A DNA stretch of 64,000 bases from NCBI GenBank assembly GCA_905181855.1, contig CAJIZE010000012.1, positions 1 through 64,000 of the forward strand. Reading direction: 5' to 3'. The position numbers were made by a program, and so were the translations under genes. The stretch comes from an uncultured Flavobacteriales bacterium (GTDB lineage Bacteria > Bacteroidota > Bacteroidia > Flavobacteriales_G > Salibacteraceae). How positions within the stretch are numbered: the first letter of the stretch is position 1; each line of letters starts with the position of its first letter. The notes beneath the pieces were generated by a model. It was not told the DNA's origin. It did no database searches and saw only the letters and a program-made list of their open reading frames with translations. This document shows positions 17,688 through 29,088 of this stretch, in pieces.

Positions 17688-18161
17688 TTTCTTAGCCATA
17701 AAAACATCACAACTAGTATGACCCGTAGCCCCCATACGGGTATTGATGTATTCAAACCCGTTTAACCTGTACAATTTTTGAGCAGCGGTCATGTTTGGAA
17801 GCGTTTCCAAATAGCAGTTTTCAAAACCTTGTTGTACTGCGAAACCCAAACATCGCTCAATTAATTTTTTTCCAAAACCTAAACCTCTAAGCTCAGGTTT
17901 GAAATACATTTTTTGCAATTCGCACCAACCTCCTTGACTCCCTTTTAAAGGTCCAACGCCTGCTCCACCCAAAACGGTATCTTGCCTATCTACAATTATC
18001 CAATACGCAGATTTTGATTTATTAAAAAAATCAGACAAATAATTCAACTCCTCATCTTGCGATGCATAGCCTGGGCCTTTTGCTCCAAAGGATTTTAGAA
18101 CATCTATAATTATCATTTTTAGCAATGCGTTGTCTTTTGGCTGTATTCTTCTTATGTTCAT
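17664..18161 (-). CDS. GNAT-family N-acetyltransferase
   Basis: The 165-residue protein has the GNAT fold signature: beta-strand LQKMYFKPELRGLGFGKKLIERC, with the acetyl-CoA pyrophosphate loop RGLGFGK, followed by the YLETLPNMTAAQKLYRLNGFE segment typical of motif B. It transfers an acetyl group from acetyl-CoA to an unknown amine. Its tail overlaps the convergent DUF1569 gene. The 187 bases to its right are shared with the divergent isocitrate dehydrogenase gene. Confidence 0.9.
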   Translation of the reverse strand: MNIRRIQPKDNALLKMIIIDVLKSFGAKGPGYASQDEELNYLSDFFNKSKSAYWIIVDRQDTVLGGAGVGPLKGSQGGWCELQKMYFKPELRGLGFGKKLIERCLGFAVQQGFENCYLETLPNMTAAQKLYRLNGFEYINTRMGATGHTSCDVFMAKKLHQSELR

Positions 18162-18260
18162 TTTGCTTTTAAAAATATTCTAAGCGGTGAATTTATTTTA
18201 AATTCTTTAAACAATAAATCAATTATTTGATGCGAATAAACTTGCATTATTAATCAATTA

Positions 18261-18295
18261 TTTGGTGGTTTAAGAACACACGTTGCTTAATTTTG
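18261..18295 (+). promoter_or_regulatory. Candidate promoter of icd
   Basis: TTTG at 18261-18264 and TAATTTTG at 18288-18295 match the Bacteroidota -33 and -7 elements. The 23-base spacing is at the long end of the usual range. Transcription would begin near 18302, giving a leader of about 45 bases. Confidence 0.35.
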
Positions 18296-18309
18296 CTGCT
18301 TGAATTTAG

Positions 18310-20568
<2,259 letters not shown>

Positions 20569-20580
20569 GCGGTTAAAAAA

Positions 20581-21054
20581 ATGAAAACGATTAAGGTAAT
20601 AAAAGGGCGAATTTTACAACGCGAGGGCGATGTTTCACGTAAGGTTTACCATATAAAATCAGGGTTGTTACGAAGTTTTTATATTGACCATAAAGGCAAA
20701 GAACATGTATTTATGTTTGCGCCTGAAAATTGGATAATTGGAGATGCAGTTAAAGAAGGTATGCCTTGTGTTCTTTTTATTGACGCACTAGAAGATTCTG
20801 AACTTGAAGTAAGGGATCATCTGCTTGAATTGAACCCAAATTCGGATATAAAAGCATTGTACAATAGAATGGTGGTTTTACAAAACCGTATAATAATGCT
20901 TATGAGCGCAACTGCAATTAAACGCTATGAGCATTTTGTTGATACTTATCCAAATATAATACAGCGAGTTCCGCAACGCATGGTTGCCTCTTATTTGGGT
21001 ATTACACCCGAAGCTTTAAGCAAAGTTAAAGGCGATAAATTTAGGGGCAAGTAG
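20581..21054 (+). CDS. Short Crp/Fnr-family regulator
   Basis: This 157-residue protein contains the cyclic-nucleotide-binding-like beta-roll (GRILQREGDVSRKVYHIKSG, KGKEHVFMFAPENWIIGD), a dimer helix, and a C-terminal helix-turn-helix with RVPQRMVASYLGITPEALSKVK. Family members in Bacteroidota are usually about 190 residues and begin with roughly 30 residues ahead of the first beta-strand; those are missing here. The frame continues upstream for four codons to the icd stop, so no longer start is possible. The C-terminus is complete. It is either a functional short form or a gene truncated by a rearrangement. Residues needed for cAMP binding are not evident, as in most Bacteroidota homologues. 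Confidence 0.8.
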   Translation: MKTIKVIKGRILQREGDVSRKVYHIKSGLLRSFYIDHKGKEHVFMFAPENWIIGDAVKEGMPCVLFIDALEDSELEVRDHLLELNPNSDIKALYNRMVVLQNRIIMLMSATAIKRYEHFVDTYPNIIQRVPQRMVASYLGITPEALSKVKGDKFRGK

Positions 21055-21406
21055 CTTAAAGTTATTTACAACACTATTTAAAAGCAGTAGCAATTTGGAT
21101 GCGTGGAACTAGAGCTATAAACTATTGTGAAGTTTTCATCATACCGAGAAAATAACAATTTATCATTTTGGAGAAAAGTAGTTTTAGGCATTAAATACAA
21201 GAGAAATGGATATATATGAAACAGATAAATCAACTAAATGCGTTATGAGCCAATGGATTGAAGGCTCGAAATTATCCTTAAAATTAGTGTCAATGTCATT
21301 ACATTAATAAATAGAATTAAAGAAGAAATCGGCCTAAAGAATGAAACATAAAGATTGTCAAGAAACAGTTCTGATAAATAAACAAAGGTAACGTTGTAAA
21401 CCCTAA
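21055..21406. other. Gene-free stretch
   Basis: About 350 AT-rich bases with frequent stops in all frames. No convincing coding remnant, RNA gene or repeat was seen. A short peptide near 21292-21345 (LINRIKEEIGLKN) looks protein-like but is too brief to interpret. Confidence 0.4.
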
Positions 21407-21799
21407 CTATTCAATATCCTTCTCAACTTGCGGGATATCGCTAAATGATGGCAAATTTTCCGTAATACTACCCGCACCCTTTTTATTAATTTTAAAAGTT
21501 ACGTCCTTTGTTGTGGTAAATAACAAAACAGATGAAAAGGACTTTCTTAGATATGATTTCAAGACTACAAAAGCCTCTTCTAGTGTAAGCTTCTCCTCCT
21601 TATCCACAGTATCTCTAGAACGATAGCGCAATTTCAGTAAAACCTTAAAGCTATCTTCAGAATAGACTGGTCTGAGAAATATATTTCTCAAGTTAGGCTT
21701 ACCAATGGTCTTTGCCATAGTTAACTTGGCAAAGCGGCCTTCTTGGGCACTTTCTTTTACCTGTTCCCAGAAAAGAACAAACGCATCTTGGTACGGCAT
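21407..21799 (-). CDS. Conserved-looking protein of unknown function
   Basis: This 130-residue cytoplasmic protein shows alternating basic and hydrophobic strands: EGRFAKLTMAKTIGKPNLRN, IFLRPVYSEDSFKVLLKLRY, RSRDTVDKEEKLTLEEAFVV, then VLLFTTTKDVTFKINKKGAG. This pattern resembles an N-terminal domain I associate with some uncharacterised Bacteroidota proteins that carry a methyltransferase domain behind it; here nothing follows. It could be a standalone single-domain version or a truncated gene. The call is open, and the 290 bases upstream contain no other gene. Confidence 0.55.
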   Translation of the reverse strand: MPYQDAFVLFWEQVKESAQEGRFAKLTMAKTIGKPNLRNIFLRPVYSEDSFKVLLKLRYRSRDTVDKEEKLTLEEAFVVLKSYLRKSFSSVLLFTTTKDVTFKINKKGAGSITENLPSFSDIPQVEKDIE

Positions 21800-22089
21800 A
21801 AACTAAAAATTGATGAGGAAATAATTTGGTAACTCAAAAGTAAGACTAATAATTCAATTCATATATCCGAGTCCATCTTCATCACTCAAGAATCAGAAAA
21901 TAGTAACTAACATAACGTAAGGCCTTAGGTTTAACTCTTTACTTTAGTCCTGTATATGGGAAATACCTTGTTATTGGAATGAAATAAATTGACTTTTGCA
22001 TTGGTGATTCGGGATGGGCTGTAAGACACTTAAAACAATTAGCTCTATAATCAAAGCTAACCACTTACATCAACAATCCGTCTCGACTT

Positions 22090-25000
22090 TTAAAGCACTA
22101 TCAAAATGAAGTCTTTTTGTGATTTTTCACTTATAAGCTGAATGGTATAAGTTCCTGCTGCGAGTGATTCAATGCGCAGTGCATTTTCTCCTAAGTTAAC
22201 ATTCTGAGTCAACAGTATACGTCCAGTATTATCGATCAACTTTACCTTATTAAAACTAGCGTTTTCCAAGTCCACAAAAACGGTATTGGTTGCTGGGTTG
22301 GGATAAATTCTGACCTCGGAATTTTCCTGTTCTAAAATACCAGAAATTCCGTGGATTATCGGTTCCGAAATTTCAGAAGGACATCCCAAATCGCTGACAA
22401 CGACCTCATAATTTCCATTTGACATAGCAGGGATTGACTGGGTCGTAAAACTCAACAGTTGACCATTGTTCCACCAAGCATAGCTTCCGCCTAAAATGGT
22501 GCATGTTAGGCTATCTTTTCCGATTGGAAGGATGGAAGGTGTGGCTGGAATTGGATTGACTGTCCAGAGCAACGAATCAGAAACGCCTGTACAACCTATA
22601 CTGTCTTCCAATTGGCAATAGACAACATCACCATCCATGAGCTGATACGATTCAAATAAAGAATCTGGACCTGTGGATGCAACGGTACTATTTTGATAGA
22701 AAATGTATTGCGTTAAACCTGATTGTGTTGCCATCAGAACTGTATCACCGGCACAGATAGTCAAATCCGGGTTGCTGGACCAAAGCACGGCTTCGTTTAA
22801 ATCGGGCTGCACTTTAATTAGCAATGATGCACTAGAAATGGAACAAGTGGCATTGATATAGTTTTCTACATGGATGCTATTACCGTTACTTACAACTACA
22901 GGTCCCAAAGTTGAACTTTGGCCTGTTTGAATCAGAGAATTTTGAATGTAAAAGCTATAGTTTGATCCAATACCTTGCGCTGAAAAATTGGCCAATGCAC
23001 CTGCACAAAAGGTATTATGTAATCCGTCTGAAACCAACGTAGGCGCACCAAAACTCCCAACGTAAAACAATTGAGAATCAATCAAAGTATCTGATCCTGT
23101 ACTGTTATTTGCGATAAGTTGAACACTATACCAACCTGTATCAGTAGGTGAAATAATTGGGGTCACACTTGAATCGTTTCCTGAAGTATAAGTAAACGTA
23201 TTGGGTGAAATGGTCCACTTATAGCTCGTTCCGTAAGTTGTTGGGTTTTGTAAGGGTACACTTTGACCAAGGCAAAAGCTGTCGTAAACGGTTTCAAAAG
23301 CAGCTAGCGGAAAAGTGGATAGGTTAATGTCGTCCAACGCTAAATCACTTGCATAACCATAGCCCGTTCGCCCTCTAAACCGAACTATAATCTCCTTTCC
23401 AATAAAAGCACTTAAAGATGTTTGTTTCTGAATCCATTGGTTGCCTTTCTGACCGATAACAGGCGGAGCAACGTCTAAATGCCATTTTCCTTCTGCCAAC
23501 ACATCTACATGAAGCGAACCAATTCCACTCCCATAAGAATGGTACCAATACGATAAAGTAGGATTGTTGGTTCCCGACAAATCAAGACAAGGCATTAGTG
23601 CTTTAGCTTCTTTGTTGGTACAGCCAGAACCTCCGTTTCCACTCCCTTCCAAATACAAGTATTTACCACTTCCAGTTGTGTGATCACTTGCTGGGCCAGT
23701 ACCTCCTGTTCCTGTTGCGCCACTGTGGGTGCGCCAGTCAATGCTATCCACACCAATAATATTGGGTAGGTTGTACCATCCCTGAAATAAACTACAGGTC
23801 ACAGAAGCACACCCCCAACTGGTGCTACAATTGGTGAAATTATCGAAGTTTTGGACATATGGAAGCGTCCCTGCGGAACTGCTATAAACTACGATGTCAA
23901 CTTCCATGGTATCATTCGCTGTATTGCCATCACCAGGGTAAGTACTCCATGTTTTCAATGTATTGGTCCCGAATTGCAACAACACGGCCTTAGGAAAGAC
24001 ATACACATCTTCTACTGCAGAATACAGTGTTGAAAATAAGGTATCGTTTAGAATATTTCCTCCGTTTAGTTGAACTGCAATTGGCATATAAGAAAGCGTT
24101 GATACCCCTTTGTTTTTGATTCTTAATTCAACATCCATCGAATCGGTCGCTATACAGTCGGCATAATAGCCGGGAAAAGGACTGATTATTTCTTGCATGG
24201 ATAAATCGAACGCTACACAATTAAAGTCGCCGGGCTCAATGGTAATGGCAATGGCACGCCTTCCCGATCCAAGATCTGGTAAAACTGTTTGAACACTTAC
24301 CCACTCTGTTTCATTTGCAGAAAGGTTGTATAAGGTAGTGAATGTATTTGTGGTAAAACTTGCGGTATCCATGTATTTATTCCCCAACCGATAAACGCGG
24401 TAACCCAATGCACCTGGAACCGAATCCCATGAGAAAATAGCTGAATCAGCACAACGCCAAACCAAATCGAGGTTGGTTGGTGGTGGTGCAATGGTAAAAC
24501 GGCTGCTGCTAATATCTTGCTGAGCTGCAGTTTTTACTTTCAGCAAGCAATTACCCGACAGGCTATTTGGAATCGTCCAATTGTAGGATCGGATATTACT
24601 AGCCAGACCAGTGGTAATGGATTGCCAAATGCTGCCACTATCGATAGAAAATTCAAGATCGAAAAGCGCACCCGTATCAAAAGCATCCCAGCGAATTCTT
24701 CGACTTTCCCCAGGAACCAATCCTTCACCTCCATTGGGATATACGACACCAATTGAATCGTATACAAAACTGTAAATCACTCGATACACTTGTGGTCCAA
24801 AAGGAACCAGAGTTCCAGTAATCTCAGCTGTATAATTGCCAGAAGTTGGATTATCAATGGTTACAAGTTCAACATTGTTTAACGTATCTGTAGAATGGGT
24901 TGCTACTAAATTTAGGCTATCAGGATGGGGAAATGAATTGAGAACCCATGGCTGAACCCATGCATTGCTAGGCTTATTCACTCGAAGATCGAGGTTGTTT

Positions 25001-26586
25001 ACCAGCGTTTTTCCCATAATTCCAGCTGTTGCTTCATGATCGTTCCAATAGATACTGATCTTTAATTGACTTACTCCAGTTGGAATATTGATTGTATGTG
25101 TTTCCACTACCCCATCGGCTATGCTATCTGTCAAAAACTGATTGGCTTCAATTACTTTTAAAGCCCGAGTAGCATTGATTCTTCCAAAGCCTGTTTTGTA
25201 ATCCGGTCCAGGGTTTTCGATGTCATCGGCTGTATTCAGAATAATTGCTTTTATCAAGCCGGAGTTTGGCCACTGGTTGCTATTTTCGTTTCGGTAAGCT
25301 TCTATTAAAAGCGCATTAACTCCTGCCAAATTGGGAGATGCATGAGAAGTTCCTCCGGGGCCTGCAGCTGTAATATCAGGCAGGATTCTGCCATCCATCG
25401 CTGGTCCGCGACTACTAAATCCAGTTAGCTGATCGTCAGTATTCATGGCTCCAACGGCAAAAATATTTTTTGCTGATTTTACTAGCCCCGTAATATTACC
25501 CCAGCCGGCACCTGCTCCGTAGTTGGCACAAGACGAGTTGCCTATATTGCCGCATGAATAGGTAATCATAAAACGTTCGTAGGTACGCACAAGAAAATCA
25601 TTGGTAGCTGCACCAGAGTTATACGTTGGTCCTAAAGGAATACAGCCATAACCAAAGGAATTGTTAACTATATTAATGTTGTTTTGGGCTGCTGTAGTAA
25701 AGTTAATTCCTCCAGACACCAATTCTGCTCCCCAAGCTTCTCCTCTGTGAATTGGATTGATGTTGCCTGCGGATGCCATCCGCAGACCAACTCCTGTTTT
25801 ATGACCGCTAGTATTGCCTACCTCCAGTGTTCTATCTATTCTATTTTTAAAGTTAGGATCAACCAACGAGTCAACAATTCCACCTTCGTTAACAGCAATG
25901 GTAATGTTGTGTCCGGTTAGGCCGTCCAACTTATAGTAGCCGTTTATAAAAGCTCCCCTACCAAGGGTGATTTCATCTTCAAACTCCAATTCTGCTGGTG
26001 GTTCTGGAAGTTCAACAAAAATCACAAATGGCAGTTTTGCCACAGAAATCAATGCGTTTTCAGAACCTTTCACTTGAAGAATTCCAAGGGGAGTAAATAC
26101 ATCCACAATGGATAAATCCTCCATTTGCAACTGTTCTATTATTCGATCATACACGTTAGATGCTGCTACAATTACAGTGGCTGTGACTTCCAATCCAGAT
26201 TTGGCATAATCGGGAACGAAACCTCTAAAAATACGCTGATCTGCTTTTTCAAGAAGTGGCTTCACAAAAACCTGACGAACTCCGACAGCATATAACATGT
26301 TTGGATCCACATCAAGCGGCATTGAAGCAAACCAATTAAGGTCGGGTTGGTATTGATGCAAGTATACATGAGCCTTAACTAATTGATCTTTCTGCTCTGC
26401 ATTTGGAACCGAACCAAATCGAAGGTAACACCAAAGCTTATTTTCGAACTTATAAGTACTGCCTTGTTGCAGTAGTTCATTTAGCTCTTCACCAACATCT
26501 TCGCGAAGAGCAATTTCATCAGCGCTTTGTTGCGCAAAAAGAGCAAAAGGAAAAAATATTAGACCAACTAAAAATGCTCTTTTCAT
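22090..26586 (-). CDS. Giant subtilase-fold (S8) secreted protein with T9SS sorting domain
   Basis: I chose the ATG at 26586 (MKRAFLVGLIFFPFALFAQ, a clear signal peptide) over an upstream TTG, giving 1498 residues. The subtilase domain spans about residues 205-480. The serine motif is intact (GGTSHASPNLAG, Ser414), as is the oxyanion Asn in NNSFGYG (about 308). The aspartate motif, normally D-D/S/T-G, reads AVNEGGIVD with Glu at the Asp position, and the histidine motif HGTHV reads HKTGV (His262). Behind it come fibronectin-like segments, a MAM-like domain (about 920-1110, ending DLALDDINLS), PKD-like domains and a type A sorting domain starting at VRIYPNPATNTV. It is exported and surface-attached or released. 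Protease activity is uncertain. Confidence 0.88.
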   Translation of the reverse strand: MKRAFLVGLIFFPFALFAQQSADEIALREDVGEELNELLQQGSTYKFENKLWCYLRFGSVPNAEQKDQLVKAHVYLHQYQPDLNWFASMPLDVDPNMLYAVGVRQVFVKPLLEKADQRIFRGFVPDYAKSGLEVTATVIVAASNVYDRIIEQLQMEDLSIVDVFTPLGILQVKGSENALISVAKLPFVIFVELPEPPAELEFEDEITLGRGAFINGYYKLDGLTGHNITIAVNEGGIVDSLVDPNFKNRIDRTLEVGNTSGHKTGVGLRMASAGNINPIHRGEAWGAELVSGGINFTTAAQNNINIVNNSFGYGCIPLGPTYNSGAATNDFLVRTYERFMITYSCGNIGNSSCANYGAGAGWGNITGLVKSAKNIFAVGAMNTDDQLTGFSSRGPAMDGRILPDITAAGPGGTSHASPNLAGVNALLIEAYRNENSNQWPNSGLIKAIILNTADDIENPGPDYKTGFGRINATRALKVIEANQFLTDSIADGVVETHTINIPTGVSQLKISIYWNDHEATAGIMGKTLVNNLDLRVNKPSNAWVQPWVLNSFPHPDSLNLVATHSTDTLNNVELVTIDNPTSGNYTAEITGTLVPFGPQVYRVIYSFVYDSIGVVYPNGGEGLVPGESRRIRWDAFDTGALFDLEFSIDSGSIWQSITTGLASNIRSYNWTIPNSLSGNCLLKVKTAAQQDISSSRFTIAPPPTNLDLVWRCADSAIFSWDSVPGALGYRVYRLGNKYMDTASFTTNTFTTLYNLSANETEWVSVQTVLPDLGSGRRAIAITIEPGDFNCVAFDLSMQEIISPFPGYYADCIATDSMDVELRIKNKGVSTLSYMPIAVQLNGGNILNDTLFSTLYSAVEDVYVFPKAVLLQFGTNTLKTWSTYPGDGNTANDTMEVDIVVYSSSAGTLPYVQNFDNFTNCSTSWGCASVTCSLFQGWYNLPNIIGVDSIDWRTHSGATGTGGTGPASDHTTGSGKYLYLEGSGNGGSGCTNKEAKALMPCLDLSGTNNPTLSYWYHSYGSGIGSLHVDVLAEGKWHLDVAPPVIGQKGNQWIQKQTSLSAFIGKEIIVRFRGRTGYGYASDLALDDINLSTFPLAAFETVYDSFCLGQSVPLQNPTTYGTSYKWTISPNTFTYTSGNDSSVTPIISPTDTGWYSVQLIANNSTGSDTLIDSQLFYVGSFGAPTLVSDGLHNTFCAGALANFSAQGIGSNYSFYIQNSLIQTGQSSTLGPVVVSNGNSIHVENYINATCSISSASLLIKVQPDLNEAVLWSSNPDLTICAGDTVLMATQSGLTQYIFYQNSTVASTGPDSLFESYQLMDGDVVYCQLEDSIGCTGVSDSLLWTVNPIPATPSILPIGKDSLTCTILGGSYAWWNNGQLLSFTTQSIPAMSNGNYEVVVSDLGCPSEISEPIIHGISGILEQENSEVRIYPNPATNTVFVDLENASFNKVKLIDNTGRILLTQNVNLGENALRIESLAAGTYTIQLISEKSQKDFILIVL

Positions 26587-27007
26587 ACGTAGTTTATACA
26601 ATTACATGTTGCCGCCTAAATTACAGAAAATATTAGTGTGGGATTACTCGGTGAAGACACAACAGGTTATGGCGGCTATAAAATAGGAATTATTTTTTGG
26701 GTTTTCATTTTAACAGTAACTTCGTCTTCTACAATGGAGTTTCCCGGTAGACAATTCTATCTTGGAAAATAAAATACCGGTTGGTGAGGATTATAGACAA
26801 TCAAGGTAGAGCTAAAATTAACGTTTGGATTTTAACAGTTACCTTTGTTTTTATGATAAAAATTAGCTTGAATATATTTGCTACTTTGCCGCTACTAAAA
26901 ATAATCGGGCAATTAAAACTCAATGAAACAGACGTTTTCTGCAAGTCAATGCTATTGGTTTGTTCGAGAAAAACTACATAATTATTTTAAAGGACTAAAG
27001 CTAATTT
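26587..27007. other. Gene-free stretch with a possible promoter
   Basis: No supported gene. A TATATTTG at 26873-26880 matches the Bacteroidota -7 element and could serve the downstream gene, but a well-spaced TTTG partner is not obvious (the nearest lies 25 bases upstream at 26844). Short peptides in this stretch do not resemble any family I know. Confidence 0.35.
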
Positions 27008-27379
27008 ATGAGAAGTCAATTGGAATCAATAAGGCCGATAATTAAAACAATAACTAATGAAAAGGAGACAAGTACAATGGAATCTTTTCAAAACCAGACG
27101 CTTCGCCCTATTCTAAAATTTCAGAACAGTTTAGTTTTATCCATTTTTCTCAACCACCTAGAAAAGCACAAACAAACTTTTCAGCACTTAACTGATGCAA
27201 AACGCAATGAATTCATCGAAGAGATTATTAAAAAAGATCGAAAAATTAATCAATTGCTGTTGGGTATTGTAATCGGTCATTTTACAGACCAAGAGTATCA
27301 ATCATATAAGGAAAATGAAAAAGAACTTAATCGTCGTGCTATCAATATGCTCATGCAGAGATTACAGAGTCAATTATAA
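27008..27379 (+). CDS. Small conserved Bacteroidota protein (often labelled glyoxalase without a glyoxalase fold)
   Basis: The 123-residue all-helical protein has the recognisable core FQNQTLRPILKFQNSLVLSI, then FIEEIIKKDRKINQLLLGIV and IGHFTDQEYQSYKENEKELN. Proteins of this shape are widespread in Flavobacteriia and some are database-labelled glyoxalase, yet nothing here resembles the glyoxalase/VOC fold or its metal ligands. No signal peptide is present. The biochemical role is unknown. It lies 59 bases upstream of an alpha/beta hydrolase gene in the same direction, which may share its transcript. Confidence 0.75.
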   Translation: MRSQLESIRPIIKTITNEKETSTMESFQNQTLRPILKFQNSLVLSIFLNHLEKHKQTFQHLTDAKRNEFIEEIIKKDRKINQLLLGIVIGHFTDQEYQSYKENEKELNRRAINMLMQRLQSQL

Positions 27380-27438
27380 AATGCATCATTGTTTAATTGT
27401 TTTGTTCCTTTCTTTAACTGGTTTCAATAAGTAGCTAT

Positions 27439-28269
27439 ATGTCTTCTATCAAAACAAACATTTCTAATCATTTTATGTCATCAGATAACAGCTTACTTTA
27501 CTTTGAAACACACCAGCGTTCAAATAACGACACATGGATGCTTTTGGTACATGGTGCAGGAGGCAGCATAAGAACCTGGAAAAAGCAAACCGAAGATTTA
27601 GGAGTACAATACAATTTATTGATTGTGGATTTGCCTGGCCATGGAAATAATGCAGGTAATTCTGAGCAATTTCCAAATTATTCTTTTTTATTTATGGCAG
27701 AAAAAATGTGGGAAGTTGTTGATCATCTTAAGATAGCAAAACTTCATATTGTAGGTGTTTCGTTAGGGACTATTATATGTTTACAAATGCGTGTTTCACA
27801 ACCAGCTCGCATACTTTCAGTGATTATGCCTGGAGCTATTGTAAAGCTAAATACTAAATTGAAGGTTTTAGCTAGCTTAAGTTTAACTCTTGCAAAAATT
27901 ATAGGATATCGTAATTTTTATAAACTGAGTGCTCGTATAATGCTACCCCGAAACAACCACAAAAAGTCAAGAGATGTGTTTATTAAGGAATCGAAAGCAT
28001 TAAGTATTAATGAGTTCAAGAAATGGACAGCATTGTATTACAACCTCAATAAAAAGCTTATTGAGTTTTTTTATCTGAAATCCGAAATTCCGCATTTATT
28101 GATCATGGGGAGTCAAGACCATTTGTTTCTTCCTCCAGCCAAAGATTTTGTTGTTCAACATGTTAATGCAGAAATATCAATAGTTGCAGATTGTGGTCAT
28201 GTTGTTAGCATTGAACGTGCTCAAAGTTTCAATACAATTTGTTTGCAATTTCTAAAGTCACTTTCATAA
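27439..28269 (+). CDS. Alpha/beta hydrolase
   Basis: The 276-residue protein has the full catalytic set of the fold: the oxyanion HGAGGS segment after LLVHG, the nucleophile elbow VGVSLGT (Ser around residue 110), the acid in MGSQDHLFLPP and the His in DCGHVVSIERA. Substrates of such enzymes range from esters to dienelactones and cannot be told from the sequence. There is no signal peptide, so it acts in the cytoplasm. A decayed DUF429 gene follows directly after its stop. Confidence 0.9.
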   Translation: MSSIKTNISNHFMSSDNSLLYFETHQRSNNDTWMLLVHGAGGSIRTWKKQTEDLGVQYNLLIVDLPGHGNNAGNSEQFPNYSFLFMAEKMWEVVDHLKIAKLHIVGVSLGTIICLQMRVSQPARILSVIMPGAIVKLNTKLKVLASLSLTLAKIIGYRNFYKLSARIMLPRNNHKKSRDVFIKESKALSINEFKKWTALYYNLNKKLIEFFYLKSEIPHLLIMGSQDHLFLPPAKDFVVQHVNAEISIVADCGHVVSIERAQSFNTICLQFLKSLS

Positions 28270-28596
28270 ATGATTTTAGGCGGAATAGATGGTTTCCGCA
28301 CAGGTTAGATCTTGGTAAAATTTCAAGACGACAAGTATTCGTTTGGTATCTATGAAACGTTTAAAAAGCTAATAAATAATCTGCAATGAGCATGCTTTTT
28401 ATTGATATGCCCATAGGTTTAAGTTCCTAATCTCATAAAAGAACAATTGATGAAGTGCTGGAAGGAACTTAAAGAAAGGACCTCAACCGTTTTTAATGCC
28501 CCTTGCCGAGAGGCTGTTTATGCAGCTGATGAGGAAAAATAGAAGCAGATAAATAAAGAAACAGAAGGTAAAAGCTTATCCATTTTTGCAAGATGA
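28270..28596 (+). pseudogene. Decayed DUF429 (RNase H-fold) gene
   Basis: Translating across frames recovers the family's blocks: MILGGIDGFRTG then stop (TAG at 28306 where Trp is expected), KFQDDKYSFGIYETF, then FIDMPIGLSS followed by a TAA and HKRTIDEVL, and finally KELKERTSTVFNAPCREAVY with AADEEK, a TAG, and KQINKETEGKSLSI. DUF429 proteins are predicted RNase H-like nucleases with exactly this order (G-D-W start, D-P-I-G loop, PCR.A.YA). At least three nonsense codons and two frame changes are present, so the gene is dead. The ATG begins right after the hydrolase stop. Confidence 0.8.
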
Positions 28597-28691
28597 CAAT
28601 AGCGTTGATGAAAAACAAATAGCCTTAAAAATTGGTTACTGCAAAGCGTAGTGCTTTTTGTTAATTTCATTTACTAGTTGATTAAATAATA

Positions 28692-28728
28692 TTTGTTTGC
28701 AATTCCTTTTATCGTAATATTGCAATAT
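28692..28728 (+). promoter_or_regulatory. arsR promoter with overlapping palindromic operator
   Basis: TTTG at 28692-28695 and TAATATTG at 28715-28722 are spaced by 19 bases, matching the Bacteroidota -33/-7 pair. The 12-base perfect palindrome ATATTGCAATAT at 28717-28728 overlaps the -7 element. That is where an ArsR-type repressor would block polymerase, so autoregulation with release by arsenite or antimonite is likely. Binding itself is inferred. Confidence 0.6.
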
Positions 28729-28740
28729 AATAATCAAACA

Positions 28741-29064
28741 ATGGGCGTTACTAAATCAAATCTTTTTACCGAAAACCAAAACAACATAGCCAAATCGGCT
28801 AAATTGTTTGCTCATCCTGCAAGGGTTGCCATACTTCAATACTTGGTAAAATCCAACCAGTGCATCAACTCTGACCTTGTTGAAGAACTTGGTCTTGCGC
28901 AAGCTACTATATCACAGCATTTGCGCGAATTGAAAGATCAAGGTTTAATAAAGGGCAACATTGAAGGAACCTCGTTTTGCTATTGTATTAATGGAGAGCG
29001 ATGGAACGAAATAAAAAACGAATTCAACCTGTTGTTTGATAACATCACAAAATCTTGTTGCTAA
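28741..29064 (+). CDS. arsR: ArsR-family metalloregulatory repressor
   Basis: The ATG at 28741 is preferred over an upstream ATG at 28693 because the promoter and operator occupy 28692-28728. The 107-residue protein is a winged-helix repressor: AHPARVAILQYLVKSNQC, recognition region LGLAQATISQHLRELKDQGL, then the beta-wing IEGTSFCYCING. The classical ELCVCDL arsenic site is not present. Candidate metal ligands are the Cys in SNQCINSD, two Cys in the wing (FCYC) and the terminal CC pair. It precedes arsM by 24 bases, so it most likely controls arsenic methylation. Confidence 0.88.
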   Translation: MGVTKSNLFTENQNNIAKSAKLFAHPARVAILQYLVKSNQCINSDLVEELGLAQATISQHLRELKDQGLIKGNIEGTSFCYCINGERWNEIKNEFNLLFDNITKSCC

Positions 29065-29088
29065 TTAAGCAACCTAAAATTAAAAAAA

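Noticed and set aside
21290-21345. Peptide LINRIKEEIGLKN resembling the start of a carrier-protein helix
   Set aside because: Only 13 residues, flanked by stops; far too short to assign.
26781-26981. A 66-codon open frame with a hydrophobic middle
   Set aside because: It has no family resemblance or good start context, and a -7-like promoter element lies inside it. Small open frames are expected by chance in AT-rich DNA.
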